Below, one piece after another: positions 19,499 through 29,439 of a stretch of DNA of 64,000 bases. Origin of the DNA: Emiliania huxleyi CCMP1516 (taxonomy: Eukaryota; Haptophyta; Isochrysidales; Noelaerhabdaceae). Made by a program: the position numbers and the translations under genes. The first letter of the stretch is position 1; each line of letters starts with the position of its first letter. The stretch is from contig NW_005200063.1 of the NCBI RefSeq assembly GCF_000372725.1, positions 34,312-98,311 on the forward strand, written 5' to 3'. The notes beneath the pieces were generated by a model. It did no database searches, was not told where the DNA came from, and saw only the letters and a program-made list of their open reading frames with translations.

Positions 19499-20028
19499 CT
19501 ACCAAGTCGCCCGAACTCGTCCTTGGTTCGACGTGTCCATCGCGGCGGCCAGGTTGACGGAGAGAGGGAGGAGCGGCGTTTCCTTGGCCATGCAGTAGCC
19601 CGCCTGGACGCCCTTCTCGTACGCCTCGTCGGCCAGGAACCTCGTCCTCGTCTTCCAAGTCTCCCGGGCCGAGTGCATGGCGGCGACGAGCATGCTCCAT
19701 CCGTGCTCGTACAGCGCGGCGCGACGCAGCGAGCGGTGCGCTGAGGCCCATATCTCGGCGTCGGTGTCGAGCGCCTTCTGCCACGCCTGCGCGAGAGGGA
19801 ATGCCCTGAGGGTGAGAGGAGTGAGAGTACAGAGAATAAGTTGTGCGCCAATACCTTGCAAGTCGCCAGAATGCTGCCAGCCGAGTTGACGTTGCTGCGT
19901 GCGACGCGAGCGTGGTCGAGCAGTGTACCGTCCATCGCATCCGTCGGGTAGATGCACTCGCGAGTGAGGTGCCGTGCGATCTCTACGACGACGACGTCGT
20001 CGAGTTTGGTCCAGTCGGGAGGGGGCAT
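19499..20028 (-). CDS. Small F-box-like protein, two exons
   Basis: Minus strand. The first ATG is at 20028 (the frame is open upstream). Exon 1 (20028-19855) encodes WTKLDDVVVVEIARHLT and ends SAGSILATCK. The intron is 19854-19787 (68 nt, GTATTG...GCGCAG). Exon 2 (19786-19499) starts AWQKALDTDAEIWASAHRSL. Joined, LATCKAWQKALDTDAEIWA is the C-terminal half of an F-box, and DDVVVVEIARHL its first helix, separated by a longer insert than usual. The total is 153 residues. F-box proteins bind Skp1 in SCF ubiquitin ligases. No substrate-binding repeat follows, so the partner is unknown. Frame conservation across the inferred splice supports the gene model. Confidence 0.65.
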
Positions 20029-20231
20029 CGCGGGTGGGCCGGCAGACGGCGAAAGTGGGCCAGCTGAAGCAAGTGTCCCCAATCGCGGGGGGTGCCGATC
20101 GAGGGCTTTCGGTTGCTCTATTTCGTTTGGGCGCCCCTGTCCTGCCAGATTCTCTCCATTGGCTTGCTCGCGTAGTACGCCAGGCCTGCATAAATCGTTT
20201 TTCTTCTCGATCGCTGAGGCAAAAAAAAGAT

Positions 20232-20999
20232 ATGTCGGCCTGCGTCATCCGCGTCCTGCTTGTGCTCCTCGCGTCCGCGTCGGTGCATTCGCGGCCCAGC
20301 AGCAGCCGCTCGGCGGCTGGCCCGCTCGGCCGCAGTGCGCGCAGATTCCAGCGGAGCCTTGTGAGCCGCGGGCGGGACGTCGACTTGCGAGAGCTGGTTG
20401 AGGCGACGCGCGAGCTGTGCGCGGTCCTCCTAAAGTTCGGCGCCTACATGGGTCCCTCCGTCTCCGACGTGCGCCGCAACCTGGAGCGCATCGAGGAGGC
20501 CCGGCGGAAATGGCTTCGCGCGTCGCCGCGCCGCCGACAGCTCAGCATGAAGGCGCTGCTCGCGGCCGAGGTGGCGGCGGAGATCCACGGGCGTGGCGGA
20601 GTGCTCGCCGACCCTTCGGGCGCCATGGGCCTGCTCTGGGTGCGCCGCGGCCTCGCCATGTGGGCCGACACCTTTGAGCAGCAGGCGCGAGCCATGCAGC
20701 AGGCCGCCGTCACCGGCGAAGGAGAGGGCTCGCTCGCGGCGCACACGCGAGTGGCGTACGAGCGGACGGTGCAGGCGCACCACGGGTGGGTGTCGCGCCG
20801 CGCCTTTGGCGTCGCCTGCCGCGCGACGCCCGACTGGGAGACGGTCGTGCGCCGCGCGGGCCTGCGGACAGACAAGGGCGGCGACGAGGCGCTGCGGCTC
20901 GAGCTCAAGTGCTGGGCGGCGGCGGTGCGCGACCTGACCGAGGCGATGCGCTCGCTGCACACGGACCGCGACCTCGAGGACAGGCGCAAGTCCGTCTGA
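20232..20999 (+). CDS. GLTP-fold glycolipid/ceramide-phosphate transfer protein with signal peptide
   Basis: 255 residues from ATG 20232, with a single exon. Residues 1-20 (MSACVIRVLLVLLASASVHS) look like a signal peptide. The rest is a glycolipid transfer protein domain: GPSVSDVRRNLERIE supplies Asp79 and Asn83, with Arg86 where Lys is usual. GLLWVRRGLAMWADTF supplies the ceramide-stacking Trp136. VQAHHGWVSRRAFGVACRATP supplies His184. These are the residues that bind the sugar or phosphate amide headgroup in GLTP/CPTP. The family normally moves sphingolipids between cytosolic membrane faces, so an N-terminal signal is unusual and suggests the secretory path or plastid (bipartite targeting). 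It is divergently arranged with the F-box gene, 203 bases apart. Confidence 0.85.
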   Translation: MSACVIRVLLVLLASASVHSRPSSSRSAAGPLGRSARRFQRSLVSRGRDVDLRELVEATRELCAVLLKFGAYMGPSVSDVRRNLERIEEARRKWLRASPRRRQLSMKALLAAEVAAEIHGRGGVLADPSGAMGLLWVRRGLAMWADTFEQQARAMQQAAVTGEGEGSLAAHTRVAYERTVQAHHGWVSRRAFGVACRATPDWETVVRRAGLRTDKGGDEALRLELKCWAAAVRDLTEAMRSLHTDRDLEDRRKSV

Positions 21000-21328
21000 T
21001 GAGCGGGGTAGTCGGCAGAGAGGGCGCGCTCTCTCTCTGCTTTCTCTCGAGCAGTCAGTGTCAGAGACACACACGTCACACCGACCTTTAGAGCTTTATA
21101 CACGTGTTCTGCATGCCCCATGCCGCGCATGTCCTTTAATTACATTCATATCCATGAGACGTAAAGAGGTCCACGTTGCGCGACTGTACACATGCACATG
21201 CGCGATCTTCGCACTGCGGCTGGGGGGCTGCATGGGGAGGCTTTCCGAGTCAGATCGCAGGGAATCCAGAAAACGGCCGCACGCACATCGTCGGCTCAGA
21301 GCGCGGCAGCACCGGATCCGGCGGCGCC
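21000..21328. other. Convergent intergenic stretch between GLTP and FHA/WW genes
   Basis: About 330 bases of 3' regions of two convergent genes. Nothing recognisable. Confidence 0.4.
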
Positions 21329-22003
21329 CTACCAGGGCGGATCCCACTGGCTCTGTCCCGTCTCGTCATTCACGTAGTACGTCTGCCCGCTCGCCGGGTC
21401 GACCGCCGAGGTCCAGCCCTGGTAGCCGCCCTGCTGTGTGTAGCCCTGCTGGTCGTAGCCGCCCTGCCGGCCTCCGCTCTCGTCGAAGCAGGTGAAGACC
21501 GCGCCCTCAGGGTTATTGCAGTCCAGGCTCACCTGCAGGCCGTCGGACAGCAGCACGCTCTCGCCCTTGTAGAGCGGGCTCCAAGGGCCGCCGAAGGCGC
21601 GATATAGCGATGGCGCCTTGCCACACCCGACCAGAGTGGGCGTGCCGTCGGCGAGGACCCTCACCATGCACTGCACCCGCGAGACGGTCAACGCCTCGTT
21701 CATCATGTTCCAGCGACTCAACACCTGGTCCTCGCCGTTGCGCACCGTGTAGGGCAGAGCCCAATATTTCGGCAAAGCGGGAAAGCGGAATTGAGGCATG
21801 GCCTGGACGCCGTAGCTAGCGTCAATGCGCCACTGCACACCGCCGTAGCTCTGCTGGTAGTTCTGCTGCTGATCCATGTAGCCGTACTGCATCCTCGCCA
21901 CAGCACTTCTCACGGCACGATACGAGGCCGCACTGCTGGGCTCGACCGTCGGCAGCGTCCATCCTGTCACGTGAGGCAAAAAGCACAGCAGCAGACTCGT
22001 CAT
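21329..22003 (-). CDS. FHA-like domain plus C-terminal WW domain, with signal-like N-terminus
   Basis: Minus strand, first ATG at 22003, 224 residues. Residues 1-15 (MTSLLLCFLPHVTGW) are hydrophobic and signal-like. A Gln/Tyr-rich stretch follows. Residues ~80-175 resemble a forkhead-associated fold: WALPYTVRNGEDQVLSRWNM, VSRVQCMVRVLADGTPTLV, then a GESVLLSDGLQVSLD strand pair. The phospho-threonine pocket residues are degenerate: the Gly-Arg pair reads Ser-Arg, and the Ser-x-x-His reads Ser-x-x-Gln. Residues ~195-224 are a canonical WW domain, with WTSAVDPASGQTYYVNDETG followed by QSQWDPPW. WW domains bind Pro-rich peptides. The combination suggests a scaffold protein, perhaps plastid-targeted. 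The FHA call is by pattern only. Confidence 0.6.
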   Translation of the reverse strand: MTSLLLCFLPHVTGWTLPTVEPSSAASYRAVRSAVARMQYGYMDQQQNYQQSYGGVQWRIDASYGVQAMPQFRFPALPKYWALPYTVRNGEDQVLSRWNMMNEALTVSRVQCMVRVLADGTPTLVGCGKAPSLYRAFGGPWSPLYKGESVLLSDGLQVSLDCNNPEGAVFTCFDESGGRQGGYDQQGYTQQGGYQGWTSAVDPASGQTYYVNDETGQSQWDPPW

Positions 22004-22093
22004 GGTAGGCCGAGAGGGCTGGAGAAGCCCTGTCACAGCGTCCCCGAACGCTGGGCACCACCAAGGCACCAGGGAAAAAGAATTGTACGCGGC

Positions 22094-22158
22094 ACATACA
22101 AGCTGTCCCTCCCTTGGGTTGTTTTCTTTCTTTCTTTCTTTCTTACATACAAGCTGTC
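22094..22158. repeat. Short TTTC-rich insertion flanked by a 14-base duplication
   Basis: acatacaagctgtc occurs at both ends (about 22095 and 22145). Between them is ccctcccttgggttg followed by (tttc)n. The same core (ccctcccttgggttg then TTTC repeats) recurs at 49343-49390 and, reversed, near 14973-15000. The direct repeats look like a target-site duplication. Confidence 0.7.
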
Positions 22159-22442
22159 AAGCTCTAAACAAGATCATAAGCGGTGACCGCCTGCTCTGAC
22201 GGATGCAGAACAAACAAAACGAGTTGTTTGGTATTGAAAATCTCTCTCTCTCTCCGGATGCAGACAGAACGAGAAAGAAACAAGGAAGGTACAGCCTCCG
22301 TGTGCTTGTTTCTACACGATTGGGAGGCCACTAGGCCCTTCCTCGCCTTTCCTTATCCTCGACGCGTCAACTATCCAGAACGTCCAAACTCATAAACCGT
22401 GATCGGTCCGGCCCTTGAAGTCCCTTTCGAGCTCACATTGTG

Positions 22443-23027
22443 ATGCCCTCCGCGCGCCTTTACCTCGTGATCGCTGCAGCCGCCTCACAGACCCGTCTCC
22501 TGGACGGCGCTCCTGTCACCGGCTTGCTTGCTGAGCTCTACGAGTCGTTTCAGGCGGCGGAAAGAAGAGGCGGAGTCACCGAGTCCACGCCGGCAGACAC
22601 GGCCAGCCGCCACACAGACCAGGGCTGTGAAGGCTGGTCGTGCTACCTCTCTTCCTGGGCCTGCTGCTCGACGAAGAGCGAGCCATCGGCGGTGCGTGAA
22701 GTTCCGGACGCGGCTAAGCGGTCCTTCCTCTCTGCAATTGATACAGCGTTGGAGGGGGAAGAACCCAACTTCGACCACTTAGCAGCAGGGTCGCAGCCGC
22801 AGGGCTGTTACAACGCACAGCATCGCTGGACCATGCCCTGCGACCTTGGCGCACGCCCGACCCACGCGGCGATGATGCAGCCGCACGGCATGACGAGATA
22901 CCGCCAGAGCCACTCAACTTCGACGAGCAATACCTACCGCGAACTGCAACCTCCGCAAGATCCCAAGACGTTCAATGGAGGTTCCTTTTCATTTGCGGGT
23001 GGTTTTGACAATCAGCGCTCGGGGTAA
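22443..23027 (+). CDS. Secreted-type hypothetical protein
   Basis: 194 residues from ATG 22443. The N-terminus MPSARLYLVIAAAASQTRLL has a short hydrophobic core like a signal peptide. The central part has Cys-rich CEGWSCYLSSWACCSTK, and the C-terminal part is Ser/Gln/Gly-rich (GGSFSFAGGF). I recognise no domain. The codon use and absence of Arg-runs make it more gene-like than the shadow frames around it, but no intron, promoter or homolog evidence is available. It could be a partial or spurious gene. Confidence 0.45.
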   Translation: MPSARLYLVIAAAASQTRLLDGAPVTGLLAELYESFQAAERRGGVTESTPADTASRHTDQGCEGWSCYLSSWACCSTKSEPSAVREVPDAAKRSFLSAIDTALEGEEPNFDHLAAGSQPQGCYNAQHRWTMPCDLGARPTHAAMMQPHGMTRYRQSHSTSTSNTYRELQPPQDPKTFNGGSFSFAGGFDNQRSG

Positions 23028-23593
23028 GGAACACAACGTGACAAATACGCTCGCTCTCTCTCTCTTTCTCTGCAGACTCTCCACACTTACACTTGAGCAC
23101 AGCACACGCTTTTGAGTCGAGCCTGTCGAGTCTCGAGTCGAGAGAGTTGTGGCTTGTGCGCTCTGAGCTCTGACTCCATGGCTGTCGCTCGATCACCGGA
23201 CTGGTATCGATTCGTGGCGTTGCATTCATTATTTCTGTGTATAGAAAGAGACGAAGGGATCCACACACACGAGATCGGACTTCGGAGGCGCAACACGCTG
23301 GGAGGTGCGGGAGTGGGGAGAGGAGGAGCACCCGAGCAGACGCTCTCCCCTCTCTCGACTCTGGTTCGTCTGCCGCTCACTCTGACAGCATGCACATGAC
23401 ATGCAAATTCGGCAGTTCGGCACCACTGTCACCAGGGACATTCGCTCTCAAATATGTGACCAAGTGAGTCAGAGCTGTGTCAGTGCACATTGTGTGTGCT
23501 CTCCTCTCTCGGTATAAAAGGGCCCTGAATGCTGAAAAGGGTGATGGGTGTGTTCCGCGACCGCCGGCCGCCGTCACTCTTTGTTTCGCGTCT
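23028..23593. other. Convergent intergenic region
   Basis: Contains CT-rich tracts (near 23051-23072) and short direct words, with no frame of protein character. It lies between the secreted-type protein and the 3' end of the glutaredoxin-methyltransferase gene. Confidence 0.4.
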
Positions 23594-25231
23594 TTATTCC
23601 CCGGGACCTACCGGCACCGCCTCTGCGACACACCACCACGCCATCGTCCAAGCGCCGCGGCCCGAAGCTGCTCGGTCGCTCGGCCGCTCATACCAGGATG
23701 AGGTGAGGCTGACCATGTGCCACCCGCGCTCCGTAGACAGGAGACTGCGTAGTTGGCTCTCCGAGATGCGGCGCGGGTTGCTCCACGGGTCCGGGTTCGC
23801 GTCGGAGAAGCAGCCGACGAAGAGCTTGCCTCCGGCGCGCATCAGCGGGCGGAGGCCGTCGACGAAGGCTCGCTGCGAGTCGTCGTCGAGGCAGTGCAGC
23901 ATCGCCGAGTCGAGCGCGACCTCGAAGCCACCGAGCTCGCTCGCGCGCGCCTGCACCCGCGCCGCGCCGGCGAGGTCGGTGGCGGAAGCGGCGACGAACT
24001 CTGTCGCGCCGCCCGCCGCGGAGATGCGCGCAGAGACGCTCGCGGCGCGCGCCTGCGCCATCTCGACGGCGCTCAGCGACACGTCGAAACCGACCACGTC
24101 GTGCCCGCGCTCGGCGAGCCAATTCGCGTTGTCCCCCGCGCCACAGCCGCAATCGAGGATGACGGTGCCCCGTCGCCCAAAGGCGCCCTCGTCGAACGCG
24201 TTGCGCACCGGCGGCTGAGGCCTGCCGAGCAGGTCCCACGGCACGCCCCCGGCCGCGTAGTCGAGGGAGCGAAAGTACTCCTCCGGCAACGCCTCGTCGT
24301 TGGCCGCCGCGAAAGCGTGCAGAGGCGCGCGCCTCGCCTCGTCCGCCGCCGCCGCGCCGCCGGCGGCCGCCGCCCTCGCTTGGCCTCGCTCCTGGTCAAG
24401 GTCGGCCAACGCGCCAGCAAGCCCCGGCCAGCCAGGCTCCGCCTCGAAGCCGCCGAGTAGCACGCCCTCTTTCCCAAACACGTAGGGCACCGACGGGCGG
24501 CCGGTGCTCATCGCCAGCTCGGCGTGCTCGGGGCTGTACTTGTCGACGACGACGTGGCGGTACGCGATGCCGCGGGCCTCGAGCTCGGCCCTCGCCTTGG
24601 TGCAGAAGCCGCAGCGCGGCCATGCGACCAGCGTAAAGGCGGAGGCAGTCCCTCCCTCCTCCTCCACCGCCTTGGTCTGCTCCGCGAGGCGCCGCCGCAC
24701 CGCCAGCCAGTCGTAGGGCGGGGAGTCTCGTCTTGCATAGTCGGCGTAGATGCCGCCGCCGGAGCCAGGAGCGCCTGCAAAGCCGCAGCGCAGCATCTCT
24801 GCCGGCGTCGCCTCTCCAAGCTCACAGTCGGGGAGCGGAAGGTAGGTCGCCGCTCCGCCAGCCGAGGGAGGAGGCGCCTCGATGGCGAGACGGACGCCCC
24901 GCATCAGCCCGTGCTCCCTCTTCTCTGTGCGGAGCGGCGGGTAGAGGCGGCAGGCGTGCTCCGCGATGAGCCGCCGCTGGAGCGTTGCGGCGCGGACAAG
25001 CGCAGCCACGCTCCAGTCAGCCGCCTCCGGCGTCCCAGCAGCCAAATGTCCGACTGGCTGCCACACATCGGCCACGAGCGCGTGGATGGGCGTCGGTGCC
25101 GCACCTCGGCCGGCGGTGAAGGCGACGTAGGACAGCAGCTGGCGGCGAGGGCACGGCGCTCTGGCTGCGAGGCTGGACGGACCGCAGAGGCCACGGGTGG
25201 CCGCAGCAGCCAGGATCAAGCCAGGTAGCAT
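23594..25231 (-). CDS. Glutaredoxin-SAM methyltransferase fusion protein
   Basis: An uninterrupted minus-strand frame of 545 residues with ATG at 25231. Residues 1-30 (MLPGLILAAAATRGLCGPSS then basic) are signal or transit-like. Residues ~30-185 are an uncharacterised region. Residues ~198-285 are a glutaredoxin: FTLVAWPRCGFCTKARAELE has the CxxC active site (CGFC, 207-210), followed by GRPSVPYVF with the cis-Pro and a GGF turn. Residues ~315-540 are a class I methyltransferase: PWDLLGRPQPPV, motif I VILDCGCGAGDNANWLAERG (about 357-376), VVGFDVS, and DSAMLHCLDDDSQ. The methyltransferase half resembles small thiol/metalloid-type methyltransferases. A redox domain fused to it suggests glutathione-linked methylation of a thiol or metalloid, which is inference. 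Location is possibly plastid or secretory. Confidence 0.85.
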   Translation of the reverse strand: MLPGLILAAAATRGLCGPSSLAARAPCPRRQLLSYVAFTAGRGAAPTPIHALVADVWQPVGHLAAGTPEAADWSVAALVRAATLQRRLIAEHACRLYPPLRTEKREHGLMRGVRLAIEAPPPSAGGAATYLPLPDCELGEATPAEMLRCGFAGAPGSGGGIYADYARRDSPPYDWLAVRRRLAEQTKAVEEEGGTASAFTLVAWPRCGFCTKARAELEARGIAYRHVVVDKYSPEHAELAMSTGRPSVPYVFGKEGVLLGGFEAEPGWPGLAGALADLDQERGQARAAAAGGAAAADEARRAPLHAFAAANDEALPEEYFRSLDYAAGGVPWDLLGRPQPPVRNAFDEGAFGRRGTVILDCGCGAGDNANWLAERGHDVVGFDVSLSAVEMAQARAASVSARISAAGGATEFVAASATDLAGAARVQARASELGGFEVALDSAMLHCLDDDSQRAFVDGLRPLMRAGGKLFVGCFSDANPDPWSNPRRISESQLRSLLSTERGWHMVSLTSSWYERPSDRAASGRGAWTMAWWCVAEAVPVGPGE

Positions 25232-25820
25232 GGGCTAGGCTGGCACCGTTCCTCGAGAGAGCAGCAGAGCTGGCGGCGGCGCGAGAATGGGAAAGAGTTG
25301 GCGGGCGCGAGAGCTGGCGGCGCTGGGCGAGAGCAGCGAGAAGCCCCAAGACCGGTGCCGGCGAGGTGTCCGAACAAGCACAAGAAATTGCGCGGGCTGT
25401 TCTTTTAGCTTGGCCGTACGTCATGATGAAATTCTGCAAAAACCTGGCCGGCCCCTGCCCTGCCCCTACCTACCTACCTACCTACCTACCCTACTTATGG
25501 GAAACTAAAAAAGAAATCAGGCCGGGTGAAGGTGGGGTACTATACCAACTGAAGTGATGGTTGGTCTCTCCTGCAACCACAGTCCTTCCTGTGACATGGC
25601 AGGCCACTCTCATGCCCTACAAAGCATCAGATCACCCACTTGGGGAGGGTTGACATCGATCATCGTGATTTCCGCGGAAAATTTCTTTTTCTGCCTGTTT
25701 CTGCTGAGAAAATTCCAGCGTGAAGAGAGGGAAAACCCCGACGGGAGGGCCCAGACCTACCCTACCTACCGCGTCATGACGTACGGCCAATATGCAAGGA
25801 ACAAACACCCGCTTCTTGAG

Positions 25821-25866
25821 CACTTTTGTGCACTGGATTGGGTCGATTCCGCATGGCACGGGACCC
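25821..25866. repeat. Dispersed 45-bp repeat, copy 2
   Basis: Matches 1732-1777 around ggtcgattccgcatggcacg, with about 90% identity over the shared block and the same orientation. Confidence 0.7.
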
Positions 25867-26289
25867 CTCGATCGTCGTGTTTCTTCTCACCATTTCCTGA
25901 GACGGTGCCGACGGGACGCCGCTCGAAGGGCGACTCCCGCGGAGGCACGGACTGGCATCCGTGGGCCGTGGGCCCGTGGCCCGCCCGCCCGGGGGCTCGA
26001 CGCTCGTCTTCGAAAAGTCAGGTATGGCTCCGCCCGCAACTTTCTCGCTGACACGCGCGCCCCGTCGAGCTTACGGCGGAACACCTCACACGACCCCACA
26101 CATGGTCTTGTCCGTGCCCTGCGGCCGGGCGGCGAGATTGCTAGAGGCGGAGCAGTCTGCTCTAGCCTCACACGTTATTCGTTACCCCCTGTCGCCTGTC
26201 TGTGTTTGTGTGCTGTTGTTTGAGCCCTTGGCACCGTGGGTGCTGGGGGGGGCGACAGGGGGGACGTGGCCAAGAGTGATGTGTACGCC

Positions 26290-26545
26290 CACTCGGGGTG
26301 TGTGGCAGCCCAGCTGGATGACATGTGTGTCTTGTGAGCTTGTGTGTGTCTGTGTGTCGCTCGAGCGTGTCGCCGTCATCTGTCCTGCATCTGTCTCGCG
26401 TCCACCCATACCGCGTTGGTCTCCAGTCCGAGCCTGACTGTTCTTCACCTTCCTAGATACATACATACTGAGTGTCTTGTGAGCTTGTGTGTGTCTGTGT
26501 GTTGCTCGAGCGTGTCGTCGTCTTCGGTCTCGCGTCCCCACCCAC
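26290..26545. repeat. Duplicated GT-rich block, related to 56.4 kb
   Basis: gtcttgtgagcttgtgtgtg, then tctgtgtgt(c/t)gctcgagcg, appears at about 26328 and again at about 26474. Part of the first copy (gtccacccataccgcgttgg, near 26400) recurs exactly at about 56517. No coding sense is seen. Confidence 0.7.
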
Positions 26546-27251
26546 CAGCCGCGTGTGTGAGTGAGTATTCTTGATACGAAACCACGACGACACACACCAG
26601 TCGACTCGCATCGGTTGCCTCCATTAACGGCGGAGCTATTCTCGCGCCCACACCACACCTGGCTCCAACGTGGACACGCCCATAGCTGGGAACACTACTA
26701 GGTCACGCATGGCATCAGAAGTTTTATCTCTGGGCCCCGAAAGGCATCTCTAGCAGCGTCGTTACGCATGCTCCCTCCCCTCCTGGGCGCATGCGCCTCA
26801 CATCTCGCCAGAGCATAAGCCCTTGGTGTGCAGCGAGACGAGTTTTTCGCCATCGCCGCGAGCAGCAAGCCGCCCGCCGCAAACAGCCGGAGGCATCGCC
26901 ACGGCACAGACTGCGCCGCGATCCCGCACCCGTCGACGAAGCTCCCCCCGCGGAAGACCGCGCGTAGCGACGCCTTGACGATCGAGATGAGCGCGCTCGA
27001 GGCTCGCCCACCTACTCTGCCCCTGAGAGTTGGTTACTGAGTGGGATCAGCTCCCCCCCTTGGGATCGAAGCCGCCACAACCTCACACCCAACACCACAG
27101 GTGGGATCAGAGAGAGACTCCGCACCGGACACCGCCCGGGCACAGACTCCCTACCCATCGGATCGCACAGGGGCCCCCTCGGAGCAGCCCACACACAATC
27201 ACGCATCGGCAGAATTAGTGCCTGAGTCAGGCAGACAGCAGACAAGGAGGA

Positions 27252-27256
27252 GAGAG

Positions 27257-27288
<32 letters not shown>

Positions 27289-27296
27289 GAGAGGGT
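27252..27296. repeat. (GA)n microsatellite
   Basis: An alternating ga run with few breaks, followed 115 bases later by a (ca)n run at about 27411-27436. Confidence 0.9.
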
Positions 27297-28399
27297 GAGG
27301 GAGTGTGCACACGTGAGGAGCACAGGTAGGGTGTCTGTGGTGGGCTATAGTCATACTACGTGGTTACAACCACGCGCCCCTCAGGAGCTTAAGGTAGAGC
27401 TGAGCGTCCACACACACACACACACACACACACACCACCAGCCGCCCGTGCAGCGAATCGAAGGGCCCCGATGGCTAGCCCGATGTGACCTCAAAAAGGG
27501 CCGATTGGTGCTTTTAGCTCGACGCTTTTAGCAGTCCGCTCGCAGTCCGCACTCTCACGCCCCGCTGCGGCACCTTGTCCTTGGATGTAGCTCTGCAAAG
27601 GCGCAGCAAGGCGATCCCGTCGATGCCGAGAGCGCGAGCGCACCAATTGGCGCGGCGTGACGACTGCTTTGGCCTTTGCAGCCAAAGGCGTCCGCAAGAC
27701 TGCTTTGCAGCCGAAGATCCGCAAGCACCGCACGCGCCTCCGCCTTCACGCTTCAGCTCATCGGCAGGACGCAGTGACTCCCAACTAGTCCCACGCAGGT
27801 CGCAGAGTTGGAGAGGCCGCCTACCCTCGCACACCGCCCCCAGTGCAGCCCGACAGTCGTCACAGCTTCTTGTTGGGCGTGCGATGTGCAGCTCGGACAT
27901 CGCTTGAGGCGTGATTTTTGCACAAACATTTTATTTGGGAAAGCCTCAGCCCGCCCGGTCAAGCGCTCAAGACAGAGCGGCCGGCGGGAGAGAGAAGCAG
28001 CGCGGGATGGGAGAGAACGAAACGACCCACGCACACTGGCAGGCACGGAGTGAGGCATGCCACAACGGTGCCGAGCGGTCGTAAAGGAGCATGCGTGTAT
28101 GAGCCCATTCTGCGTTCCTTCAACGCCTCTGTCTATTCCTCTCGCTGAGCTACTTGGTTGGAAAAGGATGACGACCAGAGAGGCGCCCAACCCGAGGAAC
28201 GTCTACTCGGGAGGGTCTGCTGCTGGTCGCTGCTTGGCTGTGGCTCGACAACAACAACATCTTCACTCAGCATGGCAAAAGGCGCGCCGCCGACCGAGAG
28301 AGCTTGCAAGGACGGCCGAAGGCCGCGTGATCATTTTTTTTAAGCAAGCTTCCTAACCATAAAAAAGAACTCGGCATTGCTCAGAAGGAGAAAGCGGAT

Positions 28400-28932
28400 A
28401 CAAAACAAGAACACAACGCACTCTCTCACATGACAAGCGATCCCACGAGGCGGTACACTCAGGCAGAGGCGGTAAAGGCAGTACTCGGGCCCATCGTAGG
28501 TCTTGTCTAGGGGCCATTGGCACTCCGGGCATTGCTCGGCGTCGTCGGGGACGCGGTCCCGGCCGCATGCATGGTGGCCGCGGCGTGGCCGGGGAGGGCG
28601 GCGTGGCGCCGGCCGGCATCTCCAGCGGGGGAGGCAGGCTCGGGCGGCGACGGCGGTGCCGACGGCGGTGGCTGTGCGTCGCCCGCCGGTTGTGGGTACA
28701 ATTGGTCTCCAGTCGGCGCGGCGAGGGGGGTGGGTGGTCGCGCGCGCGGCTCCAATCCCGATCGAGCCATGTTGGGTTGGTCGGACGGGAGGCGGGCAGC
28801 CTCTTGGTCGGGGGCGTCGCTCCCGAGGAGGCTGTTGCACGGCTGGTCGGCGACGGTCGACCTCGTGGCGGAGGCGGGGGCGCTAATCGTTCCGGCGCCG
28901 CATCGTAGGCACTGGTAGGACGACTGCACCAC
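28400..28932 (-). pseudogene. Possible zinc-ribbon protein remnant
   Basis: On the minus strand two Cys-rich pieces lie in different frames. One is SSYQCLRCGAGT near 28925-28890; the other is HACGRDRVPDDAEQCPECQW near 28565-28510. Between them is Pro/Ala/Thr-rich low-complexity sequence. CxxC pairs of this spacing occur in zinc ribbons, but no family can be named, and joining them would need a splice or frameshift. It could equally be coincidence. Confidence 0.25.
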
Positions 28933-29439
28933 CCCGCAGCAGATCCGGCCTGCCCAGAGAGAGCATGCGTTCGAAACGCGAGAGTGGCACCGGCGTGTAG
29001 CCTCGAAGGGGCAGCCGGGGTCTCGCGTTTAGGGTCGTACAAAGATGTACGGTACACGAAGCAGGGCGCGAGCCGCGCACAAAAGCTGCACAGAAAGCAA
29101 CCCCGCGTGACACAATCGAGGGAAGAAACTCATTGTGAGACAGAGGGTCACGCGGGACATGAGCAAGGTGCCAAGGGGGCACCACAGAGAGTAGTTACTA
29201 TCTCCGCATTCCAACGCCCCCCCCCAGGTCGGTATGACCTGAGAAGATGTGGAGATGGGAGAGCATGCAAAGTCTGCCGCGCCTGGGAAGCATACGGATA
29301 CGCGGACGTGGGGCATCCCACCCCGATCAGACTGGGCTACCCCGAGGGGAAGCGAGAGGTTCTACTCGTGCGAGATGTTCATGATCGAGTCGCGCAGCGA
29401 GAAGAAAGAGGACGGCTTGAGGTCGCGATTGACGGAGGC

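Noticed and set aside
27500-27910. Overlapping plus and minus frames (~110-128 codons)
   Set aside because: Both are Arg/Ser/Ala-rich with no conserved features. The minus frame has Cys pairs (CDDC, CGAC) but no zinc-finger spacing I can name.
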